Shown piece by piece: positions 26,051-34,777 of a stretch of DNA of 64,000 bases. The number at the start of each line of letters is the position of its first letter. Position 1 is the first letter of the stretch. Origin of the DNA: CAZLHO01 sp964559455 (lineage in GTDB: Bacteria; Krumholzibacteriota; Krumholzibacteriia; LZORAL124-64-63); NCBI GenBank assembly GCA_964559455.1, contig CAZLHO010000006.1:1-64000 (forward strand), given 5' to 3'. A model generated the notes under the pieces. It saw nothing but the letters and a program-made list of their open reading frames with translations, did not search any database and was not told the DNA's origin. The translations under genes were made by a program, and so were the position numbers.

Positions 26051-27271
26051 CTATTTCTTGTGACAGGTCACGCACAGATCCATGTTCGGATCCAGCGGCA
26101 GATACTGCGGGAAATCGGCGCCGTGCAGCTGGTGACAGCTGAGGCAGGTCACCGGTTCCCCGGTCCGCTCGTCGATGACGTCCGGACCCACCGGATGCGA
26201 GGAGCGGTGGGCGGCCACGTGGCAGTCGGCGCAGGCCGCGACCGCGTCCGCGGTGAGAAAGGCAGTCTCGGGCGAGCCGTGGGGCACGTGGCATTCGGTG
26301 CAGTCCATGCCGTCGTGGGTCGCGTACATCGCCTTGGGCTTCTCGGCCGTTCCCTCGAAGTGACAGCGCATGCAGAGCACGCCCTGCGGGGCCGACAGCA
26401 GCCCGGCGCCGTCGGCGGCGTGGGGGGCGTGGCAGTCCGTGCAGGAGCTCTCGTGGTCGAGGTGGCCGTTGTAGTCGGTCTCGAGATCGGCCTGCACGCC
26501 GCGATGGCAGCGAAGGCAGAGCGCGCGACCGTCGCCGGCGATGGCGAAGCCCGCGTCGGGGGCCGGATCCCCATGGCAGGTCTTGCAGTTTCCGCCCGCG
26601 AAGGGGGCGTGCCTGTTCTCGCGCAGGAGGCCCGGGAGCTCCGCCGCGTGGGGCGCGTGACAGGTCGTGCAGTCGGAGGCGCTCAGGTCTCGGCCCTGGT
26701 GCGTGCCCGCGAAGCCGGCGCCTCCGTCGTGGCAGGTGAAACAGAGTCCGGGCACGTCCCGGACCAGGATGCCGGGATACGCCGAGCCGTGGGGCGCGTG
26801 GCAGGCGCCGCAGTCGCCGTCGGCTACGGGGGCGTGGGGATGGGGCCGCTCGGTCCAGCCGGCGGCCACGGGATGGCAGGAGGCGCAGAGATCCGCGGTG
26901 GCGCGGCGCAGCTGGTCGGGATGGTCCGAGGCGTGGGGGTCGTGACAGGAGCCGCAGGCGCCCTCGCGGACCGGGGCGTGAGGCGCGGCAGGATCCGCCG
27001 CCGCGATGTCGTCGTGGCAGCGGGCGCAGAGCCGCGCGGGCTCCTCCCCCAGCAGGGCCGCGTGGCGCGAGGCGTGGGGGTTGTGACAGGCCGAGCAGCG
27101 GCCGTCGGCGAAGACCGTGTGGCGGTGCCGGGCGGAATCCAGCGCGCCGATGTCGGCGTGGCATTCCAGGCAGACGCCGGGCTCGTCGACGGGCGCGATC
27201 GCGCCGGCGCTCCCGGCGGCGAAGGCCGCGGAAGACAACAGAAGGCCCAGGAGGCGTATCCGGCGGTTCAT
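26051..27271 (-). CDS. 16-heme c-type cytochrome of doubled-CxxCH type
   Basis: A 406-aa exported multiheme cytochrome. Signal peptide MNRRIRLLGLLLSSAAFAAGSAGA, then sixteen CxxCH sites. They are arranged mostly as pairs about 30-50 residues apart, with repeated phrases such as CSACHNPHAS, CGSCHDPHAS, CGACHAPHGS and CTECHVPHGS. The CxxCHxPH pattern (second His three residues after the heme His) is that of the paired CxxCH domain (Pfam doubled CXXCH). Hemes make up a very large share of the mass, so the chain is probably an extended wire. It is the last gene of the minus-strand cytochrome operon and overlaps the 26-heme gene by 4 bases (ATGA). Exact redox partner is unknown. Confidence 0.9.
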   Translation of the reverse strand: MNRRIRLLGLLLSSAAFAAGSAGAIAPVDEPGVCLECHADIGALDSARHRHTVFADGRCSACHNPHASRHAALLGEEPARLCARCHDDIAAADPAAPHAPVREGACGSCHDPHASDHPDQLRRATADLCASCHPVAAGWTERPHPHAPVADGDCGACHAPHGSAYPGILVRDVPGLCFTCHDGGAGFAGTHQGRDLSASDCTTCHAPHAAELPGLLRENRHAPFAGGNCKTCHGDPAPDAGFAIAGDGRALCLRCHRGVQADLETDYNGHLDHESSCTDCHAPHAADGAGLLSAPQGVLCMRCHFEGTAEKPKAMYATHDGMDCTECHVPHGSPETAFLTADAVAACADCHVAAHRSSHPVGPDVIDERTGEPVTCLSCHQLHGADFPQYLPLDPNMDLCVTCHKK

Positions 27272-29247
27272 GGTCGACCTCCCTCGGCGCCGGGATGACA
27301 GATGTCGCAGGCGCCGCTCGAGAACGGATCGTGCGCGTTGCGCTGGATCAATCCGGCCGTGCTCGCGGCGTGGGGGTCGTGGCAGTGACGGCAGTCCAGC
27401 TCTTCGCCGGCGACGCCGAGGTGCAGGGCGCGGAAGTCGGCGTCGTCCCCGTCGTGGCAGTCGAGGCATTGGCCGGGCACCGCGGCGGCGAGCAGGGTGG
27501 CTTCGTCGCTCAGGTGCGGCAGGTGACAATCGAGACACGAACCCTCGGCCGCCGGGGCGTGGGCCTCCTGCGTGGCGATGCGCTCGGCCAGCTCGCCGTG
27601 GCAGGTGGCGCAGAGGTCGGCGGGAGCGAGAGGCAGCAGCCCTCGGAGTCCTCCCGCGTGCGGCAGATGGCAGGCGGTGCAGTTCCCCGCCACGTAATCG
27701 GGGTGGGCGCTGGTCGCCGCCGCCGCCGCCCCGGAATCGTCGTGACAGTCGGCGCAAAGCGACGCCTGGGACCGCAGGAGCAGCCCGTCGTGGCCGGCCG
27801 CGTGCGGAGCGTGGCAGCCGCCGCAGTCGGCGTCTGCGAACGGCGGATGGACGACCGCCATGTCGGATGCGGCCATCTCGGACTCGTGGCATCGCGCGCA
27901 GAGGTCGTCGCCCGAGGCCCGCAGCAGGGCGGTCTCGGCCGAGGCGTGGGCGGCGTGGCACGCGTCGCAGCCGTCGGTCTGCAGAGGCTTGTGGACGCTG
28001 CGGCTGCGCAGCCAGCCGTCGGCGTCGTCGTGACAGCCGGAGCAGAGGTCGAAGCTGTCGGCGACCGAGAGCGCGGGAAAGTCCGAGCCGTGGGGAAGGT
28101 GGCAGTCCAGGCAGGATCCGCCGGCGAAGGCGGCGTGGGCTCCGGGCGACTCCATCTCGACCCTCTGGCCGGCGTGGCAGCCCAGGCAGAGCTCGTTGAC
28201 GTCTCCATCCACCAGGTGGTCGCCGACGCGGCCGTGGGCCTGGTGGCAGAGAGTGCAGTCGCGGCCGACGGGATCGTGGCCCGAGGGCTTGTGCAGGGAT
28301 TCCTCGACGTGGTCGTGGCAGTCCAGGCACAGCTCCGTCGCCGGCCTTGCCAGCAGGGCCGCCCTGGGCGAGCCGTGCGGATCGTGGCAGGAGGTGCAGG
28401 CGCCGTCCGCCACCGGAGGGTGGGGGTCTTCACCGGCCATCTCGTCGGCGTCGTGACAGACGAGGCAGAGCGTGTCGGCGTCGTTTTCGTTCAGGGCGAA
28501 GGGCCGATCCCCTTCCGGGTCGGCGTGGCAGGAGGCGCAGTCGCCGTCGGCCACCGGGCCGTGGATCGAGGCGCGCAGGAGCGACCTGGAATCGGAGGAG
28601 TGGGGGGAGTGGCAGGTGCCGCATCCGTCTGCGGGGACGGCATAGCCGCTGTGCGCCTGGACGACGGAACGATCCCCGATGTCGTGGCATTGGGTGCAGA
28701 GGTCGCCTGCGGGCAGGCGCAGCAGGCCGGGCTGGTCGCCGCCATGGACGACATGGCAGGAGGCGCAACCCTCCTCGAGGGGAGGATGCCTGTGTTCGAG
28801 GCGGAAGGCCCCGGCGTCGTGGCAGGTGAAGCAGAGATCGCCCTGGGGCGCGGGCAGCAGGCCGGCGTTGTCGGCGGCGTGGGGGTCGTGGCAGGTTTCG
28901 CAAAGCCCCCGGGCGGCGGGCTCGTGGAGGAATGCCCCGTCGAGGCCCAGCGCGGCGTCCTCGTGGCAAAGGCGGCAGAGGGCGCGCCCCGTCTCTTTGA
29001 GCCGCAGGGCGCCGACCAGGCCGTGGGGCTTGTGGCAGTCGCCGCAGCGCTTCTGGGCGAAGGGCTCGTGACGGACCCGGCCGTCGATATCGGCCAGTTC
29101 GTGGCAGCCGAGGCAGCCGCCGTCGTCGCCGAAGCGGCGGCCGCGCTTGATCTGGGCCTCGGCTTCCGGAGGCAGACAGGCGGTCGCCGCCAGTAGCACG
29201 GCCGCGAGGATCGGCCAGCGGCGGGGGATCGGGAATCGCAGGGCCAT
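27268..29247 (-). CDS. 26-heme c-type cytochrome of doubled-CxxCH type
   Basis: A 659-aa exported cytochrome with twenty-six CxxCH motifs counted by eye, about one heme per 24 mature residues. The signal peptide (PILAAVLLAATACLPPEAEA-Q) could be cleaved at AEA-Q. A lipobox reading ATAC is a weaker alternative that would make it a lipoprotein. Motifs alternate between CxxCHxPH(A/G)S repeats (CHDPHAAD, CHDPHGSP, CHLPHGSD, CHAPHAAG) and LCxxCHD repeats, i.e. tandem doubled-CxxCH modules, followed by a short Gly-rich tail. It lies between the SurA-like gene (44-base gap) and the 16-heme gene (4-base overlap). Likely a long periplasmic or surface conduit for extracellular electron transfer. Confidence 0.9.
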   Translation of the reverse strand: MALRFPIPRRWPILAAVLLAATACLPPEAEAQIKRGRRFGDDGGCLGCHELADIDGRVRHEPFAQKRCGDCHKPHGLVGALRLKETGRALCRLCHEDAALGLDGAFLHEPAARGLCETCHDPHAADNAGLLPAPQGDLCFTCHDAGAFRLEHRHPPLEEGCASCHVVHGGDQPGLLRLPAGDLCTQCHDIGDRSVVQAHSGYAVPADGCGTCHSPHSSDSRSLLRASIHGPVADGDCASCHADPEGDRPFALNENDADTLCLVCHDADEMAGEDPHPPVADGACTSCHDPHGSPRAALLARPATELCLDCHDHVEESLHKPSGHDPVGRDCTLCHQAHGRVGDHLVDGDVNELCLGCHAGQRVEMESPGAHAAFAGGSCLDCHLPHGSDFPALSVADSFDLCSGCHDDADGWLRSRSVHKPLQTDGCDACHAAHASAETALLRASGDDLCARCHESEMAASDMAVVHPPFADADCGGCHAPHAAGHDGLLLRSQASLCADCHDDSGAAAAATSAHPDYVAGNCTACHLPHAGGLRGLLPLAPADLCATCHGELAERIATQEAHAPAAEGSCLDCHLPHLSDEATLLAAAVPGQCLDCHDGDDADFRALHLGVAGEELDCRHCHDPHAASTAGLIQRNAHDPFSSGACDICHPGAEGGRP

Positions 29248-29291
29248 GGCTCCACCTCTGCGTCCCCGGGCGCGGCCCGGGGCGTCGTGAT

Positions 29292-30923
29292 CTAGGAATC
29301 TCCGGCGAAGTAGCGTTCGATCCGGTCGTCATGGCGGACGATCGTCGATCGCTCCTTCAGCAGGGACAAATGCTCGTCCATGAGCGCATCGAACTTGCGC
29401 TGGAACACGGCCTCGCGGATCGGCATCTCGACTTCCTCGATGCTCCTGGGCTGGCCCTGCCGGCGCCCGCGCAGCTTGAAGACCATCCAGCCGGAGGGGA
29501 TCTTCACGGGCGAACTCACGTCGCCTTCCTTCATCTCGGCCAACTGCTCCTTCATGGAGCCGGAGAATACATTCTCCGGTGACCAGCTGGGCTCGCCGCC
29601 GCCGCCGGCCTTCAGCAGGTCGCGGACGAAATCGATGTCGCCGCCTGCCGCCAGGCGCGCGGCCGCGTCGGCGGCCGTCGCCTCGTCATCCAGGACGATC
29701 ACGTCGAGAAGAACCTCCTCCGGCCCGCGGAAGCGGTCCAGGTTCTCCCGGTAGAAGGCGTCGAACTCTTCGCGACTGAAAACGATCTCCGGCACGATGA
29801 TCTCGTTCAGGTACATGTTGATCAGCATCTCGCTCCGCTTGTCCCGGACCAGCTTCGCGACGGCCGGGTCGTCCAGCAGGCCGCGCCGGGCGGCGGCGGC
29901 CCGCAGGATCAGGTCGTGGCGGACTTCGTCGCAGCCGCGCCCGTAGAGCTCGTTGAAGCCGGCGTTGCGCAGGTCCATCTGACCCTTGGCGATCGCCCGG
30001 CGCAGATCCTTCTCGGTGACGGCCCTGACGCCGGGGGCGCTGAAGGCCGGTGCGGACCCTCCCTCCATGAACGCGGCGGTTCCCATAGCCGCGGAGTCCC
30101 CCCTGACCCTTTCCAGGATCGCGGCGTTGCGCAGCAGGGGCGCCTCGGCGTCCAGATCCTCCAGGAAGGTCTTCCAGGCGGCCTCGCGCTTCTCGACCGC
30201 GTAGTAGCGGCGGATACGTGGCAGGGCCGCAGCGAAGGCCGTCTCGTCGGGGTCCAGCTTCTGCTCGACGCGAAGGACCGAGAAGATGTTGTGGAAGGGG
30301 AAGACCTGGCTGAGCTCGCCCTGGCGCGTGGCCTCGGCGGGCCCGCGAAGCTGGGGATGGAGGTCGCCCCAGATCACGAGATCGCGGAGGCCGCCCTCGT
30401 GGCGCCGGTTGTCCACGGAAACGGACATGGCCAGGCTGTCCATCGGGGCGCCGGCGAGCAGCGCTTCGCGGAGCTTCCCGGCGTCCTCGGCGGTGCGCGC
30501 GGAGATCTGGCGCACCTGGATCCGGCGATAGTAGGTCCGCCAGTATTCCTGGATCTCCTCGTCCGAGATCTCGATCTCGGGGTCGAAGGCCCGGGAGGCG
30601 AACGCGGAGGCGGCGGCCGATTCCCTCATCTCGGCGAGCTCGTCGACGAGGGCCGGTTCCTCGCCCATGCCCATCGCCTCGGCCTGCTGCAGCAGCAGCA
30701 GGTCGTTGACCGCCTTGTCCAGGAGCTTGCCCAGGAAGGCCGCGTTCATGCGCTCCGCTCCGCCGGAGGCGTGCGCCGCCATCACCATGTCGTCCATGGT
30801 CGCCGCCGTGATCGCATCGCCGTTGATGGTGATCAGCGTGTCGCCGGGCGCGTCGGCGGCGAAGGAGAACACCGGCAGCAGGAGCAGCAATACGGCCGCC
30901 GGCAGAAGACGATGCGGGGTCAT
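29292..30923 (-). CDS. Periplasmic peptidyl-prolyl isomerase, SurA/PpiC type
   Basis: A 543-aa exported chaperone. The signal peptide MTPHRLLPAAVLLLLLPVFSFA is followed by a SurA-like N-terminal helical domain (residues ~30-125). Next come a parvulin-like segment (~135-245, with NRRHEGGLRDLVIWGDLHPQL), a second helical part, and a second parvulin domain (~400-505: LLDVIVLDDEATA, ending VKIPSGWMVFKLRGRR). The first parvulin is degenerate. SurA-type proteins escort outer-membrane barrels. Here the neighbours suggest folding help for the barrel and heme-rich proteins. It overlaps the CsgG-like gene upstream by 4 bases. PPIases are also found in some cytochrome-nanowire gene clusters (from memory). 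Confidence 0.88.
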   Translation of the reverse strand: MTPHRLLPAAVLLLLLPVFSFAADAPGDTLITINGDAITAATMDDMVMAAHASGGAERMNAAFLGKLLDKAVNDLLLLQQAEAMGMGEEPALVDELAEMRESAAASAFASRAFDPEIEISDEEIQEYWRTYYRRIQVRQISARTAEDAGKLREALLAGAPMDSLAMSVSVDNRRHEGGLRDLVIWGDLHPQLRGPAEATRQGELSQVFPFHNIFSVLRVEQKLDPDETAFAAALPRIRRYYAVEKREAAWKTFLEDLDAEAPLLRNAAILERVRGDSAAMGTAAFMEGGSAPAFSAPGVRAVTEKDLRRAIAKGQMDLRNAGFNELYGRGCDEVRHDLILRAAAARRGLLDDPAVAKLVRDKRSEMLINMYLNEIIVPEIVFSREEFDAFYRENLDRFRGPEEVLLDVIVLDDEATAADAAARLAAGGDIDFVRDLLKAGGGGEPSWSPENVFSGSMKEQLAEMKEGDVSSPVKIPSGWMVFKLRGRRQGQPRSIEEVEMPIREAVFQRKFDALMDEHLSLLKERSTIVRHDDRIERYFAGDS

Positions 30924-32005
30924 TCGGAAACCTCCGGAACGGGCGGGGCGGAACGAACCATCTCATCCAGGAAGGCATCGGCGAAGTCGAGGGCCAGTTC
31001 TCCGAGCGACGATCGCCGGACCGCGCCGAAGAGGAATTCGCCTCCCGGTCCCGCGAATTCGTACTCGCGCGCGACCAGGATGCGGCCGTCGCCGGCGTCC
31101 AGCATCCTGGCGCCGAAGGCGATCGCGGGTTCCGGGGCCAGGGAATCGCCGCCGAAAACATCGAAGCGGTCGATCTCGCCGGTGACGACCACATCGACGC
31201 CCAGATCGTCGTGCAGGGCGCTCAGGGTCTGCAGATCGATTCCTCCCCGTGGGGCGACCTGTTTATCCTGGAACAAGAAATTAGCAATCCCAGGCTCTAT
31301 AACAAGATAGCCCCTGGACACCAGGCGAGAAAGAAGAAAATCCACCAAAACGGTGGCTGATTCGGCAGGGACCTCTCCCGTGAATGAGAAGGGCACCAGG
31401 GCGACAGTCGTTCGCGGGCGCTCGGGCGGGGGCGAAGGGGTCGAGAAGGACGGGGCGAGGGCGTCGACGAGTTCCGTGACCGCCACCGCCGCCAGTTCCG
31501 TGAGGGTCTCGGGCATGCCGACGCCGAAGAGTCCGACCAGATCCGGAGCCGCGATCGCCCGGGATTCGGCGGCGATCACCCGTGCGGTCGCGGGGTCGAG
31601 CAGGCGCAGGGAGACGGCGATCTCGAGCGCGGGTCGCTCGCGATAGATCCCGACGGTCCCGGTCAGCAGCAGCCCGGCGCCGGTCTCGGCTGCCACGAGG
31701 CGAGCTCCCTCGCGGTCGACCATGCCCACGGCCCGGATCCGGTGGCGTCGCAGGACGGGGCGGATCTCCCGCTCGGCGAGGAATGGCACCCCCCGCTCGG
31801 CCAGCGCCGCGTGGAGCAGCATCACGACGGTGTCGCGGGCGGCCGCCGCGCCGGTGGGGTTGGCCAGCGGCAGCAGGGCCAGGGTGGCTCCCGTGGCGGG
31901 CCCGTCCCCGGAATCCGGAGGCGCGGATTGCGCACACGCCGGTGCTCCCGCCAGCAGCAGGGCCGCCAGGAACAGGACGAGGGGATGAAGCCGTGCGCGC
32001 GTCAT
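30920..32005 (-). CDS. Exported two-domain CsgG/LpoB-like protein
   Basis: A 361-aa exported protein. The signal segment ends ...LLLAGAPACAQS, where Cys24 may or may not be lipidated. Two related alpha/beta domains follow: residues ~40-190 (ATLALLPLANPTG ... GLLLTGTVGIYRERPALEIAVSLRLLDPATARVIAAES) and ~205-345 (TTVALVPFSFTGE ... DVVVTGEIDRFD ... ARMLDAGDGRILVARE). This strand order (LLP-strand, then xxGTV, then LLDxxTGxVxxA) is that of the CsgG / LpoB / TolB-N fold. The duplication within one chain is unusual. It overlaps the SurA-like gene and lies 7 bases from a single-domain relative. Confidence 0.72.
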   Translation of the reverse strand: MTRARLHPLVLFLAALLLAGAPACAQSAPPDSGDGPATGATLALLPLANPTGAAAARDTVVMLLHAALAERGVPFLAEREIRPVLRRHRIRAVGMVDREGARLVAAETGAGLLLTGTVGIYRERPALEIAVSLRLLDPATARVIAAESRAIAAPDLVGLFGVGMPETLTELAAVAVTELVDALAPSFSTPSPPPERPRTTVALVPFSFTGEVPAESATVLVDFLLSRLVSRGYLVIEPGIANFLFQDKQVAPRGGIDLQTLSALHDDLGVDVVVTGEIDRFDVFGGDSLAPEPAIAFGARMLDAGDGRILVAREYEFAGPGGEFLFGAVRRSSLGELALDFADAFLDEMVRSAPPVPEVSE

Positions 32006-32012
32006 GATCGTC

Positions 32013-32582
32013 TCAGTCGATCAGGGTGTCGAGGCAACGCGCCACGCAGCGGCGGGTGACTTCGCTGCGGGATTTCTGGGCGGTGCCGAAGAGTGTCGAC
32101 CAGAAGCCGCGGCTGTCCTCGGTATGGGTGGCCGACCAGACCGTGATGCCGGTCTCGCACTCCACGAGCCGGGTGTCGAGAGTGACCACGGATTCCGCTC
32201 CGGAGCCGCCGCGCGACGACCCCGATTCGCTGACCGTGGCCAGGAACAGGCCCTGGACCTGGAGTTCGCGGCCGACGGCGACGATGTCCTCCCGGGTCAT
32301 CTGGGCGGTGCTGGTCCAGCCGCGCTCCAGCAGGGCGCGCTGGACCTCTCCGGGCTCGACGACGTCGAAGACCTCCGCCGCCAGCAGTTCGGTCAGGAAG
32401 ATGCGCGTCGCACGCGCTCCCGCCCCCTGGTCGGTCGTCAGGTTCTCGAAGGGGACGACGGCGACCTTTTCCAGGAAACCGAAGTTGTACTCCGGGTGCA
32501 GGAAGGTTGTCGGAGCCAGGCCCGCGCAGCCCGCGCAGGCCAGCAGCGCCGCCAGAAGGCCCGTCGCCATGATCTTCTTCAT
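32013..32582 (-). CDS. CsgG/LpoB-like lipoprotein
   Basis: A 189-aa lipoprotein with lipobox ACAGC (Cys near residue 19). It has a single CsgG-like domain: KVAVVPFENLTTDQGAGARATRIF, then FDVVEPGEVQRALLERGW, GLFLATVSESG, and VTLDTRLVECETGITVWSATHTE. CsgG forms the outer-membrane channel that exports curli subunits, and LpoB-type relatives are periplasmic activators. At 170 mature residues this one lacks the long transmembrane hairpins of CsgG, so it is closer to LpoB/GNA1162. ATG 32582 is chosen over upstream GTG codons because the lysine-rich n-region starts there. Member of the cytochrome operon. Confidence 0.78.
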   Translation of the reverse strand: MKKIMATGLLAALLACAGCAGLAPTTFLHPEYNFGFLEKVAVVPFENLTTDQGAGARATRIFLTELLAAEVFDVVEPGEVQRALLERGWTSTAQMTREDIVAVGRELQVQGLFLATVSESGSSRGGSGAESVVTLDTRLVECETGITVWSATHTEDSRGFWSTLFGTAQKSRSEVTRRCVARCLDTLID

Positions 32583-32603
32583 GCTCACCACCGTTTCCCG
32601 GCC

Positions 32604-34685
32604 TCAGAAGCCGATGCGGAGGCCCTGCTGGAGCGTGTTCCGCTCCTGGCCTCCCGCCTCGCTGTAGTCCAGCTCCGAGTACCTGATGTAGAGGTTGCTC
32701 CTGGGACTCAGATTGTAGTTCAGGTTCGCGCTGAATTGCACGGTCCTGACGTTCTCCGCCTCGAGTATGTAGGCCTGCCCGGTCAGGGACGCCTTTGGGA
32801 TCGGGGTCCAGCTCAACAGATAATTCTGCGAGACGTTGTCCTGCCGGTCGTCGACCAGGTTCAGGCTGCCGCGCATGTGGACGGTGCGGCTGAGGCGGAG
32901 GTCGCCCGAGAATTCCATGTCGCGTCGGACCCGGGCTTCTGGCTCGGAGGCGACGTCGGTGCGCCGCACTCCGAAGCCGAGGGTCACGATGAAGGAGGAG
33001 GCCAGGGGGCCGCTCAGGCGGCTGCGGGCGGACCAGGTGTCGGTGACGCCGCCGGCCGCATCCAGGTCGGAACGGACGTAGCCGGCGTCGATGGAGGCCG
33101 TGAGCAGCCGCAGGGGGCTGCCGTCGGCGCCCGCCGAGAGGGAGTGGTAGAGCTGCGTGCGCTCGCCGTCGACCCGCTCTTCGCGGCGCGAGGCCGAGAA
33201 TCGGGAGGAGAGGGTCGGCAGCGGGCGGGCGACCACGCCGTAGCTCAGGGAGCGCGAGTCCAGATCCTGGACGGCGCCGCCGGCGCTCTGCCGCGACCAG
33301 GTTCCGCCGAGGGAATGCTCAACGAACCCGCCCTGGCGCACGTTCAACCGCAACGAGGCGTCGGCGTTCCGGCGACCGTCCGGCAGGCTGCCTCCCTGCT
33401 GGTAGAGGTAGGAGCCGCCGCCCGAGATTTTAACGCGGTCGGAAAGGAGGTAACGGGCGGAGAGATCGGCCAGGTGCATGTCCTCGCTACGCGTCTCGCG
33501 ACGGACGCCGGGACGGGGCAGGAAGACCTGGATCTCGGTGACCAGCGCCCGGGCCACCTCGTTGACGCCCCGGCTGACGGCCTTCACGTAGCGTGCGCTC
33601 ACGGCCTGGAAGGTGATCTCGTAGCGGCGCTGCGCGGGATTGAAGACGAAGGCGGGGAAGGCCTGCGCCTCGGTCCAGACCTCGTTGTCGGCGGAGACGT
33701 AGACGCTCCATTCCAGACCGCTGCCGGACACCCTGTCGGTGAAGACGTAGACGGCCGCGACCTCCCGGGCGAAGCCGAGGTCCACGCCCAGGTTCCAGTC
33801 GGCGCCGGCGCCGCCGAGGTCGATCTCCGGCAGGACCGGCGACCCGAGGTCGCCGTCGATCAGGGCGGGAGCCGGGGCCAGCGGATCGCGGTCCGGCGTC
33901 GGATCGAGCGCCCGCAGGCCGGCGGCCGGGATCAGCGTCTCGAGCAGGACGTCGCCGGTCAGCGACTCGTCCGTCATGCTGAAGCGCCGGTAGGTGTAGG
34001 TGCCGCCCAGCGACAGGCGGTCGTCGGCCAGTTCCCTCAGGTCGCCGACGATGCGGGCCCGGTGCTCGGTGCGGTCGCTCTGCAGGCCCGAAACGACGTT
34101 CTCCAGCCAGGCCCGGTTCAACGAGTAGGACAGCGATGTCCATCCCACGACCTGGTCGACCGAGGCGCGCAGCTGCTCGTTGCGCGTGTTCCGCCCGCCG
34201 ACGGCGGTGCGGTCGAGGACCTCGTCCACGGAATAGTCCGCCCGCAGCAGGGGCAGGTCGGATCTCAGGGTCTGCAGCGAGAAGTGGGTGTTGTCCGCGA
34301 CGAGGGTGCCCGGGGTGTCCGAGAGTTCGGTCTCCCGCCGACGCCAATCCGCGCCGAAGACGAAGTCCGGGTGGCGCCAGTCCAGTTCGGCGGCGGGCTG
34401 GAGCTCCTCGCGGCGGCTGTCCAGGGTCGGCCCCTGGTCGATGTCGTAGCGGTAATAGCGGAACGTGGCGCGGGCGGTCAGGCGGGGCAGGAAGGCGTGG
34501 CGCCAGGCGGCGAAATATTCCTGGCGAAGGGTGTCCTCTTCCCGGTCGGCCGTCTCGGTCTGGACGGCGGCGATGTCGACGCGGCCGCCGATGTCGGGCG
34601 CGGCCGCCGCCGACCCGCCGAGGAGCAGGAGGATCGGCGCCGCCGTGATCGACAGCCGGGCGAGGCGGTGCAGCGTTGAGGTCAT
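32604..34685 (-). CDS. Large outer-membrane beta-barrel with discoidin-like insert
   Basis: A 693-aa exported protein: signal peptide, then dense amphipathic strands typical of 20+-stranded barrels (e.g. LTARATFRYYRYDIDQG; SLSYSLNRAWLENV; NSSLYIRYSELDYSE-like end) and a C-terminal GLRIGF. The terminal Phe fits BAM insertion. In the middle (residues ~275-395) lies a jelly-roll-like segment with LGFAREVAAVYVFTD, GLEWSVYVSADNEVWTEA and RYVKAV, matching the F5/8 type C (discoidin) pattern. MtrB-like porins wrap multiheme cytochromes; here the neighbours suggest a similar conduit role, but no CxxC motif of MtrB is seen. The start is ATG 34685 or GTG 34700. Confidence 0.78.
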   Translation of the reverse strand: MTSTLHRLARLSITAAPILLLLGGSAAAAPDIGGRVDIAAVQTETADREEDTLRQEYFAAWRHAFLPRLTARATFRYYRYDIDQGPTLDSRREELQPAAELDWRHPDFVFGADWRRRETELSDTPGTLVADNTHFSLQTLRSDLPLLRADYSVDEVLDRTAVGGRNTRNEQLRASVDQVVGWTSLSYSLNRAWLENVVSGLQSDRTEHRARIVGDLRELADDRLSLGGTYTYRRFSMTDESLTGDVLLETLIPAAGLRALDPTPDRDPLAPAPALIDGDLGSPVLPEIDLGGAGADWNLGVDLGFAREVAAVYVFTDRVSGSGLEWSVYVSADNEVWTEAQAFPAFVFNPAQRRYEITFQAVSARYVKAVSRGVNEVARALVTEIQVFLPRPGVRRETRSEDMHLADLSARYLLSDRVKISGGGSYLYQQGGSLPDGRRNADASLRLNVRQGGFVEHSLGGTWSRQSAGGAVQDLDSRSLSYGVVARPLPTLSSRFSASRREERVDGERTQLYHSLSAGADGSPLRLLTASIDAGYVRSDLDAAGGVTDTWSARSRLSGPLASSFIVTLGFGVRRTDVASEPEARVRRDMEFSGDLRLSRTVHMRGSLNLVDDRQDNVSQNYLLSWTPIPKASLTGQAYILEAENVRTVQFSANLNYNLSPRSNLYIRYSELDYSEAGGQERNTLQQGLRIGF

Positions 34686-34710
34686 CGGGATTCGATCCAC
34701 CCTTGAATGA

Positions 34711-34736
34711 CGCCCGGGCCAACGTCGGCCCGGGCG
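34711..34736 (-). promoter_or_regulatory. Intercistronic hairpin after the OmcS-like gene
   Basis: Perfect 10-bp stem CGCCCGGGCC / GGCCCGGGCG, 6-base loop, no T run. It lies between the OmcS-like cytochrome and the barrel gene. Likely a partial terminator or mRNA 3'-end stabiliser that lets the cytochrome be made in excess of the downstream genes (inference). Confidence 0.6.
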
Positions 34737-34777
34737 CCATCCATTCTAGACCATATAGCGGTCTCGATGCCACCGAA

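Noticed and set aside
26051..29247. Regularly spaced repeats that could suggest a tandem-repeat or CRISPR-like array
   Set aside because: The periodicity comes from CxxCH heme motifs within two protein genes; the DNA units differ in length and sequence.
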